A stretch of DNA of 64,000 bases from Leminorella richardii. GTDB lineage: Bacteria; Pseudomonadota; Gammaproteobacteria; Enterobacterales; Enterobacteriaceae. The stretch is from positions 3,371,001 to 3,435,000 of the forward strand of contig NZ_LS483470.1 of the NCBI RefSeq assembly GCF_900478135.1. Direction: 5' to 3'. The notes beneath the pieces were generated by a model. The model had not been told where the DNA came from, searched no databases, and saw nothing but the letters and a program-made list of their open reading frames with translations. Positions 8,344 through 15,915 of this stretch are shown piece by piece. Each line of letters starts with the position of its first letter. Within the stretch, counting starts at the first letter, position 1. The position numbers and the translations under genes were made by a program.

Positions 8344-9231
8344 ATGCTTAAAAACGCCTTCCGCCACACGGCGCTTATCGCCGCCGCCACAGTACCGCTA
8401 CTCTTTGGCAGCGCCTCACTGTGGGCAAATACCGCACCGAACGCGGACGCTCTCCAGCAGAAGCTGGCCGATTTGGAAAAAAGCACCGGAGGTCGTCTGG
8501 GCGTTGCCCTGATCAACACCGCCGATAACTCACAGATTGTTTATCGCGGTGATGAACGCTTTGCCATGTGCAGCACCAGTAAGGTCATGGCCGCCGCAGC
8601 GGTGTTAAAGCAGAGTGAAACCGATAGCCGCGTGCTGAGTAAAAAGGTTGCGATTACAAAAGCCGATCTGACCAACTGGAGCCCAATTGCCAAGAAGCAC
8701 TTGGGTGCAGGAATGACGCTGGCTGAAATGAGCGCGGCGACGCTTCAATACAGCGACAATACCGCCATGAACAAAATCCTCACCCACCTTGGCGGGCCAG
8801 AGAAAGTCACCGCCTTTGCGCGCTCTATCGGCGACACTACCTATCGCCTGGATCGCACTGAGCCCGCGCTGAACTCCGCCCTTCCCGGCGACCCACGCGA
8901 CACCACTACCCCACTGGCGATGGCAAAAAGCCTGCGCAGCCTGACGCTGGATAACGCCCTTGGTGAAACGCAGCGCGCTCAGCTAGTCGAATGGATGAAA
9001 GGAAATACAACCGGCGACGCCAGCATCCGCGCAGGCCTGCCAAAAAATTGGATCGTCGGGGATAAAACCGGCAGCGGCGACTACGGCACGACTAACGACA
9101 TCGCCGTAATCTGGCCTGAAAACCGCGCCCCGCTGATTTTGGTCACCTACTTCACCCAGCCCCAGCAGAACGCCAAGGCTCGTCGAGACGTTCTGGCCTC
9201 AGCGGCCAAAATTGTGACTGAAGGGCTATAG
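8344..9231 (+). CDS. bla: Class A extended-spectrum beta-lactamase, CTX-M-like
   Basis: A 295-residue serine beta-lactamase with a signal peptide ending near LWA-NT (residue 29). All class A motifs are present: STSK at residue 77 (Ambler S70, preceded by C69), YSDN (SDN loop 130), EPALN in the omega loop (E166) and KTGSGDYGTTND (K234-G, S237, D240). S237 and D240 with RRDVLASAAKIV at the end are typical of the CTX-M/KLUC/FONA/RAHN group, which by eye is the closest. ATG 8344 follows AAGGAGC at 8332; the frame is open from 8299. It probably hydrolyses cefotaxime-like cephalosporins and, with the AmpR-type neighbour, is probably inducible. No mobile element borders it, so it looks like a resident gene. 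Confidence 0.95.
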   Translation: MLKNAFRHTALIAAATVPLLFGSASLWANTAPNADALQQKLADLEKSTGGRLGVALINTADNSQIVYRGDERFAMCSTSKVMAAAAVLKQSETDSRVLSKKVAITKADLTNWSPIAKKHLGAGMTLAEMSAATLQYSDNTAMNKILTHLGGPEKVTAFARSIGDTTYRLDRTEPALNSALPGDPRDTTTPLAMAKSLRSLTLDNALGETQRAQLVEWMKGNTTGDASIRAGLPKNWIVGDKTGSGDYGTTNDIAVIWPENRAPLILVTYFTQPQQNAKARRDVLASAAKIVTEGL

Positions 9232-9240
9232 CCATCAGCG

Positions 9241-9269
9241 AAAATCACCCGCTAGACGGGTGATTTTTC
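9241..9269 (+). terminator. Beta-lactamase gene terminator
   Basis: AAATCACCCG / CGGGTGATTT with a five-base loop, followed by T residues, begins ten bases after the stop codon. Confidence 0.92.
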
Positions 9270-9369
9270 TCCTTTAAACGGCAAAACGCCGCAATGTTAA
9301 TCAGTCAAACGCCCTTTTGACGATTTGTCATTGACGAAGCGGGCCGAATCGGGTTTAATGCCCGCCGTT

Positions 9370-9445
9370 GCCCGGATAGCTCAGTCGGTAGAGCAGGGGA
9401 TTGAAAATCCCCGTGTCCTTGGTTCGATTCCGAGTCCGGGCACCA
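9370..9445 (+). tRNA. pheU: tRNA-Phe (GAA)
   Basis: The 76-base gene has acceptor stem GCCCGGA/TCCGGGC, D arm AGCTCAGTCGGTAGAGC, anticodon loop TTGAAAA with GAA, T arm TTCGATTC and encoded CCA. By eye it is the E. coli tRNA-Phe sequence. Its 3' end is the attachment site of the downstream island: bases 9426-9446 are repeated, with one substitution and one deletion, at 12928-12947. Confidence 0.98.
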
Positions 9446-9456
9446 CTTCTTCAAAG

Positions 9457-9479
9457 AACCCGCTTTTTAGCGGGTTTTT
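9457..9479 (+). terminator. tRNA-Phe terminator
   Basis: ACCCGC (9458-9463) / GCGGGT (9470-9475) is followed by TTTTT, twelve bases after the tRNA. Confidence 0.9.
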
Positions 9480-9742
9480 GCTTTTTAAATCCCTTCATAT
9501 ATTCGTTTGAAAGCATTAGGAAAATTCGCTAATCAATCAGATTTCCTCATACTGTAGAGCATCCCTGAGTTTTGTTACGCCCGTATTTTTATGGGTCTCG
9601 TTGGGGGTCTTTGGGTTCGATCAATGGTAAAGCCCCCACAATAGCCCTTACCTTTATGAGGGCAAACCTGCTGTGTTTCGAGATCTTCTCTCCTGCTTTT
9701 TCAACACAGTAATAATGTCGGTGGGCTGCCCGTCCGATTGCA

Positions 9743-10240
9743 TCATACACATACCGCCACCTCGTCGATAAACTTCACGCCGTCGGCGGTGCGCAGCCAG
9801 CGCGGGGCTTTCATTTCCGCCGCAAAGTAATTGATCAGGTCATACAGCAGATAACTCAACTGTTTCTCCGTTTCAGAGGAAAATCCCTGTCCCGCCAGCG
9901 TCTGCGTCAGGGCAAGGCAGTAGTTGCAAAGTTCGGTGCATTCAGGCTCAAACTGGGGAGAGTTTGCAGGGAGAGTATCAACGGTCAGGCTTTCAACAAG
10001 ATGGGGAGGGATGGGTTCTAACAGCGTGGGCTGGAGCAGCGTCAGAGCGGCGTTGAGTCTGCCGCAAAGCGCCATTTTTAACGCCATATCTTTGCTTTCA
10101 ATCAGAGTTTCGGCGAAGTTTTCGCAGTGGCTGGCAAGGACAGTGAAATCAGTGGCGGCGTTGAAGGGAACGGAAAGTAATGGGTGTGTTTGGATTGGGG
10201 TAGTAGCCATAGGGGCAGCCTCGTTGATTAGGTTTTGCAA
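9743..10240 (-). CDS. Unrecognised protein behind a P4-like immunity region
   Basis: The frame encodes 165 residues; the better start is probably the internal ATG at residue 11 (MATTPIQTHPLLSVPF, position 10210), preceded by AACGAGGCTGCCCCT. The protein is soluble, Leu/Ala/Glu-rich and probably helical, with cysteines clustered in ECTELCNYCLALTQ. I do not recognise a catalytic motif. Its position immediately after the hairpin-rich leader described next is that of the early genes in P4-type satellite operons of enterobacteria, and similarly placed proteins there are mostly uncharacterised. There is no evidence for a function beyond this context. Confidence 0.6.
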   Translation of the reverse strand: MQNLINEAAPMATTPIQTHPLLSVPFNAATDFTVLASHCENFAETLIESKDMALKMALCGRLNAALTLLQPTLLEPIPPHLVESLTVDTLPANSPQFEPECTELCNYCLALTQTLAGQGFSSETEKQLSYLLYDLINYFAAEMKAPRWLRTADGVKFIDEVAVCV

Positions 10241-10470
10241 ACCTCACCAGACCGCTGCTAAACGGGGTGGTGAGACGTAACAGGGTTAGCAGACCGGCAT
10301 CAACGGAACCGGCGAGCGCGAACGCTCCCCGCTACGCCCCACCATAATATGGGCGTATGAAGGACACAAAAAAACCGCACTACGAAAAACGGCGGCTGTC
10401 CGCGTTGATAGTCAGGCTGCTAAACCCGGCACCTGAATTTGCAGGTACGGGCAAAAGATACCGCTATCAA
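10241..10470 (-). promoter_or_regulatory. P4-like immunity (CI RNA-type) leader
   Basis: Read on the minus strand, this region has the hairpin CCCG-ACCTG / CAGGT-CGGG (10425-10451), then an intrinsic terminator (CCGC/GCGG stem with seven T, 10368-10396), then the hairpin CTCACCA/TGGTGAG (10243-10249 with 10268-10274). GCTGCTAAAC occurs twice (10254-10263 and 10416-10425), and a complementary TTAGCAG occurs between them (10286-10292). Phage P4 immunity works by a short CI RNA pairing with such complementary leader sequences to cause premature termination. I recognise the overall arrangement from P4-like elements of E. coli, but the assignment needs alignment to confirm. Nothing else is apparent in 10471-10767 except the AbiE promoter region. 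Confidence 0.5.
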
Positions 10471-10655
10471 TTACAGGCCTCAAGCAGTTTTATTACGATA
10501 AGCGAGGCGTGGCGTTAATCTGGAATCCGCCTCGCAAAATCGTATGAGGGATTATTGTTTAGCTTTGCGTCTATGTTACACGTTTCGCTTAAACTGACCG
10601 AATACGTTTGAGTCCGCTTGTCTGTCGCGACCAGAAGTTTATATTCTCACAGATA

Positions 10656-10676
10656 TGTCGATTTAAAGCGACATAT
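10656..10676 (+). promoter_or_regulatory. Palindrome upstream of abiEi, candidate operator
   Basis: ATATGTCG followed by ATTTAAAG and CGACATAT forms an 8-bp inverted repeat about 90 bases before the abiEi start. AbiEi repressors are known to bind inverted repeats in their own promoters, so this is a reasonable operator candidate; no footprint information can be read from sequence alone. Confidence 0.45.
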
Positions 10677-10767
10677 CACAGAATAATCAAACCTAATGTT
10701 GCTATGCAGCATTGATGACTTTAAAATGGTTTAATAATTTTCAAAATTGTCCATCAAGAGGCGACAT

Positions 10768-11550
10768 TTGCCAAACTATCTAAACTGGTTGATGCAAAAC
10801 ACCCTCCCTGGTCAGGTGCTGCTCCAATCATGGCTTACCCGTAACGGCATAGATCGTAAGCTCTCTTATCTCTATGTCCAGAATGGCTGGCTCAGACGAA
10901 TCGCTCACGGCGTTTACTGCCGGACGGGTCGCGATCCAGACTGGGTGGATGCGGTTTACTGCCTGCAAACGCAGTGGGAAAAACCGGTTCGTGTAGCGGG
11001 GCTGACCAGCCTTGCACTACAGGGCCACGCTCACTATACCGAGCCGGGCAGACAACAAATCTGGCTCGCGCTTCCGGCTTACGTCAAACTGCCGGGATGG
11101 TTCGCCACCTTTGAACAATCCGCGACGTTTGTCACGCTGTATACGTCAGGCCTTACCGTTGATATCACGTTATTGACCACGGAACTGAAAATTGGCGACC
11201 GGCAGTTAGCAGGCAGTGTCCCGGAACTGGCCGCGTATGAGATCGCCTGCGGTGTTCCTTCGTTGATCTCGTTCGAGCATGCCGATGCTCTGTTTCAGGG
11301 AATGAATCTTCTCAGTCCGCGTAAATTGCAAACACTGCTCTGCGCCAGCCATTCGGTTAAAACCAACCGGGTGATGCTCTATCTTGCCCGGCGCAATGAG
11401 CATCCTTATTTTCGGTATCTCGATCAAAGCGGTATAGAAACAGGTACGGGAAAACGGCAAATCGTTCCCGGCGGCTGGCTGGAACCGGATTATCAAATCA
11501 CCGTTCCCCGCGCATTTAAACCGGAAGGAGTCGAAGATGGATCTGCGTGA
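10768..11550 (+). CDS. abiEi: AbiEi-family type IV antitoxin / transcriptional repressor
   Basis: A 260-residue protein with the layout of AbiEi antitoxins: an N-terminal winged helix-turn-helix (about residues 1-70, including LTRNGIDRKLSYLYVQNGWLRR and a GVYCR turn) and a C-terminal domain. AbiEi represses its own promoter and neutralises AbiEii without forming a stable complex. I chose TTG 10768 because AAGAGG lies at 10756-10761; an alternative TTG at 10747 adds seven residues but has no ribosome-binding site, and ATG 10792 has none either. The gene overlaps abiEii by 14 bases. The palindrome CGACATAT/ATGTCG around 10656-10676 upstream is a candidate autoregulatory operator. Confidence 0.85.
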   Translation: MPNYLNWLMQNTLPGQVLLQSWLTRNGIDRKLSYLYVQNGWLRRIAHGVYCRTGRDPDWVDAVYCLQTQWEKPVRVAGLTSLALQGHAHYTEPGRQQIWLALPAYVKLPGWFATFEQSATFVTLYTSGLTVDITLLTTELKIGDRQLAGSVPELAAYEIACGVPSLISFEHADALFQGMNLLSPRKLQTLLCASHSVKTNRVMLYLARRNEHPYFRYLDQSGIETGTGKRQIVPGGWLEPDYQITVPRAFKPEGVEDGSA

Positions 11551-12469
11551 TAGTTATGCCCGGCAGGTCAGGCTATTAATGGCTGCCCTGCCGCATGTGG
11601 CGAAGGAATCCTGTTTCGCATTGAAAGGCGGCACAGCAATCAATTTGTTTGTGCAGGATTTTCCCCGTCTGTCGGTGGATATCGATCTGGCGTATAAGAC
11701 CTTTGCGGATCGCGATACCGATTTGGCAGCTATCAACGATGCTTTGAAGAGAATTACTGCATCGCTGAACAGTAAACCGGGGATCACCGCGATTCGACAG
11801 GAAAATAAAGCGGATGAGAAGCGCATCATTGTGAATACCACTGATGCACAGATAAAGATCGAGGTTAGTCCAGTCTGGCGCGGGCTGCTGCTGCCACCAA
11901 CAGAAATGCCAGTATGTGAACAGGTGGAAATGGAATATGGATTCACCACCATGAATGTCGTTTCGCTGGCAGATCTTTATGGCGGTAAAATCTGCGCCGC
12001 GCTCGATCGCCAGCATCCGCGCGATCTGTTTGACGTGCTAAATATGCTGAAAAAACCGGGCCTGACGCGCGAGATCTTTGACGGTTTTCTTTGCTATCTG
12101 GCAGGCCATCCTCGCCCCATTGCTGAGTTACTGACTCCCAACTGGGATACAGCGCGGATCGCCACATTGTACGCACAGGAATTTTCAGGAATGACAACAC
12201 AGCGGGAAACATCGCTGGAGTCGCTTTTATCAGTAACGACGTTGTTGCCACAAGCACTGAAATCGCATCTTACGGACAGGGATCGCCAGTTCTTACTCAG
12301 TTATAAGCAAAATACCCCTGACTGGTCGCTGTATCGCTATCCTGAAATTCAACACCTACCGGCTATTCGCTGGAAGCTGCGTAATCTGGCCGTACTGAAG
12401 GAAAAGAACCCGGCCAAGAATACGGCGGCGGTGAGCAAGTTAGAAGGAGTTCTGGAGCAGTACTTTTAG
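11537..12469 (+). CDS. abiEii: AbiEii-family nucleotidyltransferase toxin
   Basis: A 310-residue member of the AbiEii (DUF1814-type) nucleotidyltransferases. Motif I is KGGTAINLF (about residue 30) followed by SVDIDLAY with the metal-binding D-x-D (about 46-52). The later lysine/aspartate motif is YGGKICAALDRQHPRDLFDV (about 150-170). The toxin transfers nucleotides to tRNA acceptor ends in studied relatives and causes reversible growth arrest or phage abortive infection. ATG 11537 follows GGAAGGAGTC. All key motifs are intact and the antitoxin is complete, so the system is probably functional despite the decayed island. Confidence 0.9.
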   Translation: MDLRDSYARQVRLLMAALPHVAKESCFALKGGTAINLFVQDFPRLSVDIDLAYKTFADRDTDLAAINDALKRITASLNSKPGITAIRQENKADEKRIIVNTTDAQIKIEVSPVWRGLLLPPTEMPVCEQVEMEYGFTTMNVVSLADLYGGKICAALDRQHPRDLFDVLNMLKKPGLTREIFDGFLCYLAGHPRPIAELLTPNWDTARIATLYAQEFSGMTTQRETSLESLLSVTTLLPQALKSHLTDRDRQFLLSYKQNTPDWSLYRYPEIQHLPAIRWKLRNLAVLKEKNPAKNTAAVSKLEGVLEQYF

Positions 12470-12689
12470 CTCTGGTTCTGAGGAAATGAATTGAGCCATG
12501 ATGTTTAGTTATCTCAACTGCCTCATGTCCATATCTCAAAAACCGATTAAAATATTTATGTAATTCAATAAATAATAATTAACACTGTCAAATATTATCT
12601 CAAAAGTGCCTAATCCGACATATCAGCGTAAAGCTCAATGCAGGCGTGACGGTTCAACACCCCGCGGGCGAGGTAGGTATGTTTTTCAC

Positions 12690-12786
12690 ACCGTTATATG
12701 TGGACCTCGAACCGTTATGTGTGGAGTTCCATCCACTATATGTGGACCTCAGACCGTTATGTGTGGACCTGACTCCACACATAACG
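12690..12786 (+). repeat. Cluster of about 21-base repeats ending in a perfect hairpin
   Basis: Four direct copies of a 20-22-base unit with core CGTTATGTGTGGACCT start at 12690, 12711, 12731 and 12753. A fifth core lies inverted at 12774-12786, so the last direct copy and the inverted copy form a perfect 13-bp stem (12755-12767 with 12774-12786) with a six-base loop. The position is between abiEii and the right attachment site. Such iteron-like clusters serve as binding sites for replication initiators, excisionase or integrase arm sites in mobile elements; which applies here is unknown. A 98-codon frame across the repeats (12606-12902) has no support as a gene. Confidence 0.75.
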
Positions 12787-12927
12787 AAGCCTCTACCCTT
12801 AAACACCGATTCTTCGTGATAACCCTCAAAAAAACCAAAGCGATTCTTTGTGGGAGCCTTCGTGGGGTCGTTATTTACAAGAAATACCAACAATACCAAT
12901 AACAAACAGCATGTTAATCGTGGATAT

Positions 12928-12947
12928 GATTCCGAGTCTGGCACCAC
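12928..12947 (+). repeat. Degenerate right attachment site (tRNA-Phe 3' end copy)
   Basis: GATTCCGAGTCTGGCACCAC copies tRNA-Phe bases 9426-9446 with one C-to-T change and one missing G. The flank beyond it (CTTTTC...) also resembles that after the tRNA (TTCTTC). Confidence 0.75.
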
Positions 12948-13075
12948 CTTTTCTTTTTTATACTCCCTAGCAAGTTCCCGTTCGAAATAAATTCAATAAA
13001 TTAACGTAAAAACCTCTTCAGATGCTCTTTAATTTCCCCCTTCGTATCCAGAAAATCAGGGTCAGATTGAGTGAC

Positions 13076-13122
13076 GAGAGCCGCCCCTATTCACCCTGCT
13101 ACCGCAGGAAGCGACGGCTCTC
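13076..13122 (-). terminator. Stem-loop after the mhp operon
   Basis: GAGAGCCG (13076-13083) pairs with CGGCTCTC (13115-13122) and encloses a second hairpin CCTGC/GCAGG. It lies just beyond the mhpE stop. There is no clear T-run, so it may stabilise the 3' end rather than terminate. Confidence 0.5.
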
Positions 13123-13128
13123 AGCAAG

Positions 13129-14160
13129 TCAGGAGCCAGAGCGTTCTTGCTGGCGGGAACAAAGATCCAGCGCGACATCGACGATCATATCTTCCTGTCC
13201 TCCCACCATGCGGCGTTTACCCAGCTCAACCAGAATATCCACTGCGTTGATGCCATATTTCGCCGCAGCCACTTCACAGTGGCGCAGGAAGCTGGAGTAA
13301 ACTCCGGCATAGCCCAGCGCCAGCGTTTCGCGATCGACGCGAACGGGCCGATCCTGCAACGGACGCACCAGATCGTCCGCCGCGTCCATCAGGGCATACA
13401 GATCGGTGCCGTGGTTCCAGCCAAGCTTATCCGCCGCCGCAATAAACACTTCAAGCGGTGCATTGCCGGCACCGGCGCCCATTCCGGCCAGGCTGGCATC
13501 TACACGATCGCAGCCTTCCTCCACGGCGACAATCGAGTTGGCAACCCCTAAGCTCAGGTTGTGGTGCGCATGGATACCGGTAAGCGTTTCAGGTTGAAGT
13601 ACCGCTTTCAAGGCACGGAAACGGGCGCGAATATCGTTCATGTTCATCGCTCCGCCGGAATCTACCACGTAGATACAGGTTGCCCCGTAGCTTTCCATCA
13701 GTTTCGCCTGGCTTGCCAGATTGTCCGGCGTGGTCATATGGCTCATCATCAGGAAACCCACGGTGTCCATACCAAGCTCACGCGCATAGGCGATATGCTG
13801 TTTAGAGACGTCCGCTTCGGTACAGTGAGTGGCCACGCGCACAACCCGCGCCCCGGCGCTATAGGCATCTTTCAGATCGTGGATCGTGCCAATGCCCGGC
13901 AACAGCAGCGTGGCGATTTTTGCATGATGGGTGACGTCCGCCGCCGCCTCGATCCACGCCAGATCGGTATGTGCGCCAAAACCATAGTTAAAGCCGCTCC
14001 CTTGCAGGCCATCGCCGTGCGCAACTTCAATCGAATCCACCTTCGCGGCATCCAGCACTCTGGCAATATCTTGTACGTTCTGCAGCGTATACTGGTGGCG
14101 AATGGCGTGCATCCCGTCGCGCAAAGTTACATCCGAGATATAGAGTTTTTTCTCGTTCAT
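13129..14160 (-). CDS. mhpE: 4-hydroxy-2-oxovalerate aldolase
   Basis: A 343-residue class II pyruvate aldolase of the DRE-TIM metallolyase fold. It has the N-terminal DVTLRDGMHA metal/base motif (residues 10-19), EVAHGDG near 46, and the conserved GIHAHHNLSLGVANS (about 196-210) supplying metal-binding histidines. It splits 4-hydroxy-2-oxopentanoate into pyruvate and acetaldehyde, which is passed by channelling to MhpF, its physical partner. The ATG overlaps the mhpF stop by four bases (ATGA), so the two are translationally coupled. It is the last gene of the catabolic operon. Confidence 0.95.
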   Translation of the reverse strand: MNEKKLYISDVTLRDGMHAIRHQYTLQNVQDIARVLDAAKVDSIEVAHGDGLQGSGFNYGFGAHTDLAWIEAAADVTHHAKIATLLLPGIGTIHDLKDAYSAGARVVRVATHCTEADVSKQHIAYARELGMDTVGFLMMSHMTTPDNLASQAKLMESYGATCIYVVDSGGAMNMNDIRARFRALKAVLQPETLTGIHAHHNLSLGVANSIVAVEEGCDRVDASLAGMGAGAGNAPLEVFIAAADKLGWNHGTDLYALMDAADDLVRPLQDRPVRVDRETLALGYAGVYSSFLRHCEVAAAKYGINAVDILVELGKRRMVGGQEDMIVDVALDLCSRQQERSGS

Positions 14161-15107
14161 CTCTGTTCTCCTGTAGCATCCGTCATCGCCTGAGCCATGC
14201 GCTCAGCGGTTGCCAGCGCAGCGGAAGTCATGATATCGAGGTTGCCTGCAAAGGCAGGCAGGTAGTGTGCTGCCCCCTCAACTTCCACAAACACGGAGGT
14301 TTTGAGGCCAGAAAAACGCCCAATGCCGGGCAGATTGAGCGGGGCTTCCGCCGGGATCTCATCAAACTGCACCTTCTGTTTTAGGCGATAGCCGGGAACA
14401 TAGGCCTGCACAGCGGCTGCCATTGCATTAATCGACGCCTCAACCTTTGCGCGATCGGCGGCTTCGCTTAGCACATAAACCGTATCACGCATCATGAGCG
14501 GCGGCTCTGCGGGGTTCAAAACAATAATGGCTTTTCCTCTCTCTGCGCCACCGACAGCCTCAATCGCCTTGCTGGTGGTTTCGGTAAACTCGTCAATATT
14601 GGCGCGAGTACCCGGCCCTGCGGACTTACTGGCAATAGAGGCAACGATCTCGGCATAGTGGACTCTGGCCACTCGCGCGACTGCCGCCACCATCGGGATG
14701 GTCGCTTGGCCACCGCAGGTCACCATATTGACGTTAGTCTGATTAAGATTTTCTTCCAGATTAACCACCGGCACACAGTAAGGGCCAATCGCCGCAGGCG
14801 TCAGATCGATCAGACGGATCCCCGGTTTAGCCGCCCGGAGAATAGCTTCGTTTTTAACATGTGCCCCCACACTGGTGGCATCAAAGACAAAATCAATGTC
14901 GGCGAATTCCTGCATCACAATCAGGCCTTCCACACCGCTATGACAGGTCGGGACGCCCAGACGACGCGCGCGCGCCAGGCCATCCGACTCGGGATCGATA
15001 CCCACCATCGCCCCCATTTCCAGATGTTTAGCGTTACGCAGGATCTTAATCATCAGATCGGTACCGATGTTGCCGGAACCGACGATCGCCACTTTTCTTT
15101 TACTCAT
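14157..15107 (-). CDS. mhpF: Acetaldehyde dehydrogenase (acylating)
   Basis: A 316-residue CoA-dependent NAD+ oxidoreductase that converts acetaldehyde from MhpE to acetyl-CoA. The Rossmann motif VAIVGSGNIGTDLMIK is at residues 6-21. The catalytic cysteine lies in NMVTCGGQATIPMV (about residue 131), and the SKSAGPGTRANIDEFTETTS block (about 160-180) is typical. Start and stop codons overlap mhpD and mhpE by four bases on both sides. Confidence 0.95.
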   Translation of the reverse strand: MSKRKVAIVGSGNIGTDLMIKILRNAKHLEMGAMVGIDPESDGLARARRLGVPTCHSGVEGLIVMQEFADIDFVFDATSVGAHVKNEAILRAAKPGIRLIDLTPAAIGPYCVPVVNLEENLNQTNVNMVTCGGQATIPMVAAVARVARVHYAEIVASIASKSAGPGTRANIDEFTETTSKAIEAVGGAERGKAIIVLNPAEPPLMMRDTVYVLSEAADRAKVEASINAMAAAVQAYVPGYRLKQKVQFDEIPAEAPLNLPGIGRFSGLKTSVFVEVEGAAHYLPAFAGNLDIMTSAALATAERMAQAMTDATGEQR

Positions 15108-15901
15108 AACTGGCTATCCTCACAGAAGTGAGCCGATACCGTACCCACCCCTTCAATTGTTGCCATAAAACTGTCGCCCGCTTTCACGGGTACCATCGGG
15201 CCTAGTGCCCCAGTCAGTACCACATCACCCGCACGTAACGGCGTCCCCAGGCTCGCCATTTTGCGCGCCAGCCAAACGGCAGCATTTATCGGGTGCCCCA
15301 GGCACTCGCTGCCATACCCGCTGGAGACCGCCTCGCTATTGCGCGTCATGGTCATACTGCAATGCTGCAAGTCCAGTCCATCAATCCGGCGCGCAGGGCC
15401 ACCAAGGACATACACGCCGCAGGAAGCGTTATCCGCCACGGTATCGACAAACGCGATGGACCAGTCCTTAATACGACTCCCCACCACTTCCAGCGCGGGC
15501 ATCACCCATTCCACCGCACTACACAGTTCATCGAACGTGGTATCGATATGCGGTAAATCACGCGCCAGCACTAGCGCAATCTCCGCTTCGATACGTGGCT
15601 GCATCACCCGTGAAAACGGAATGTTCTGGTTGCTGCCGTAGCACATATCGGCAAACAGGGTGCCAAAGTCCGGCTGGTCTACGCCCAGCTGTTGCTGAAC
15701 CTTGGGATGGGTTAATCCCACTTTTCGTCCAATGACCCGGCGGCCAGCGGCCTGCCAGTGCTGCACATTCAGCTGCTGAATGGCGTAGGCGGCCTCCCCG
15801 TTGTTAATACCGAGGCGATCGCGCAGCGGTTCCATCACCTTGCCGCTGTTTTCTGACTGGCGTAGCGCCTCAGCCAGCCGCTCCAGACTGTAATCACTCA
15901 T
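15104..15901 (-). CDS. mhpD: 2-keto-4-pentenoate hydratase
   Basis: A 265-residue member of the fumarylacetoacetate hydrolase-like superfamily that hydrates 2-hydroxypenta-2,4-dienoate to 4-hydroxy-2-oxovalerate. GRKVGLTHPKVQQQLGVDQPD, the acidic metal-binding segment RIEAEIALVLARDL and the VLTGALGPMVPV block are conserved. Two adjacent ATGs exist; the second (15901) has the better six-base spacing from GGGAG at 15908-15912. Confidence 0.94.
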   Translation of the reverse strand: MSDYSLERLAEALRQSENSGKVMEPLRDRLGINNGEAAYAIQQLNVQHWQAAGRRVIGRKVGLTHPKVQQQLGVDQPDFGTLFADMCYGSNQNIPFSRVMQPRIEAEIALVLARDLPHIDTTFDELCSAVEWVMPALEVVGSRIKDWSIAFVDTVADNASCGVYVLGGPARRIDGLDLQHCSMTMTRNSEAVSSGYGSECLGHPINAAVWLARKMASLGTPLRAGDVVLTGALGPMVPVKAGDSFMATIEGVGTVSAHFCEDSQL

Positions 15902-15915
15902 CATTCACTCCCTGA

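Larger units (their letters stand above)
9446..12947. mobile_element. Small genomic island at tRNA-Phe, integrase lost
   Basis: The 3.5-kb segment is bounded on the left by the tRNA-Phe 3' end (9426-9446) and on the right by an imperfect copy at 12928-12947 (GATTCCGAGTCTGGCACCAC), the usual left and right attachment sites of tRNA-targeted elements. It carries accessory genes only: a P4-type regulatory region with one gene, and an abiE toxin-antitoxin pair. No tyrosine integrase can be read in any frame, and 9480-9742 next to the tRNA, where it would normally lie, has no gene I can recognise. The island is therefore probably a fixed remnant of a P4-like satellite. The degraded right site suggests age. 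Confidence 0.72.

Noticed and set aside
9325..9510. 61-codon frame across the tRNA-Phe gene
   Set aside because: It overlaps the tRNA completely and has no coding support.
9480..9742. Remnant of an integrase gene next to the tRNA
   Set aside because: The position is right and GGGGG-containing sequence resembles leaders of tRNA-associated integrases, but no integrase residues could be read in any frame.
12690..12786. Possible CRISPR array
   Set aside because: Units are contiguous without spacers, vary between copies, and one is inverted; no cas genes are near.
12606..12902. 98-codon frame over the repeat cluster
   Set aside because: Its composition is dictated by the repeats, it has no ribosome-binding site, and the opposite strand is equally open.
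13561..14193. 210-codon plus-strand frame opposite mhpE
   Set aside because: Antisense shadow of mhpE/mhpF with no start signal or known domain.
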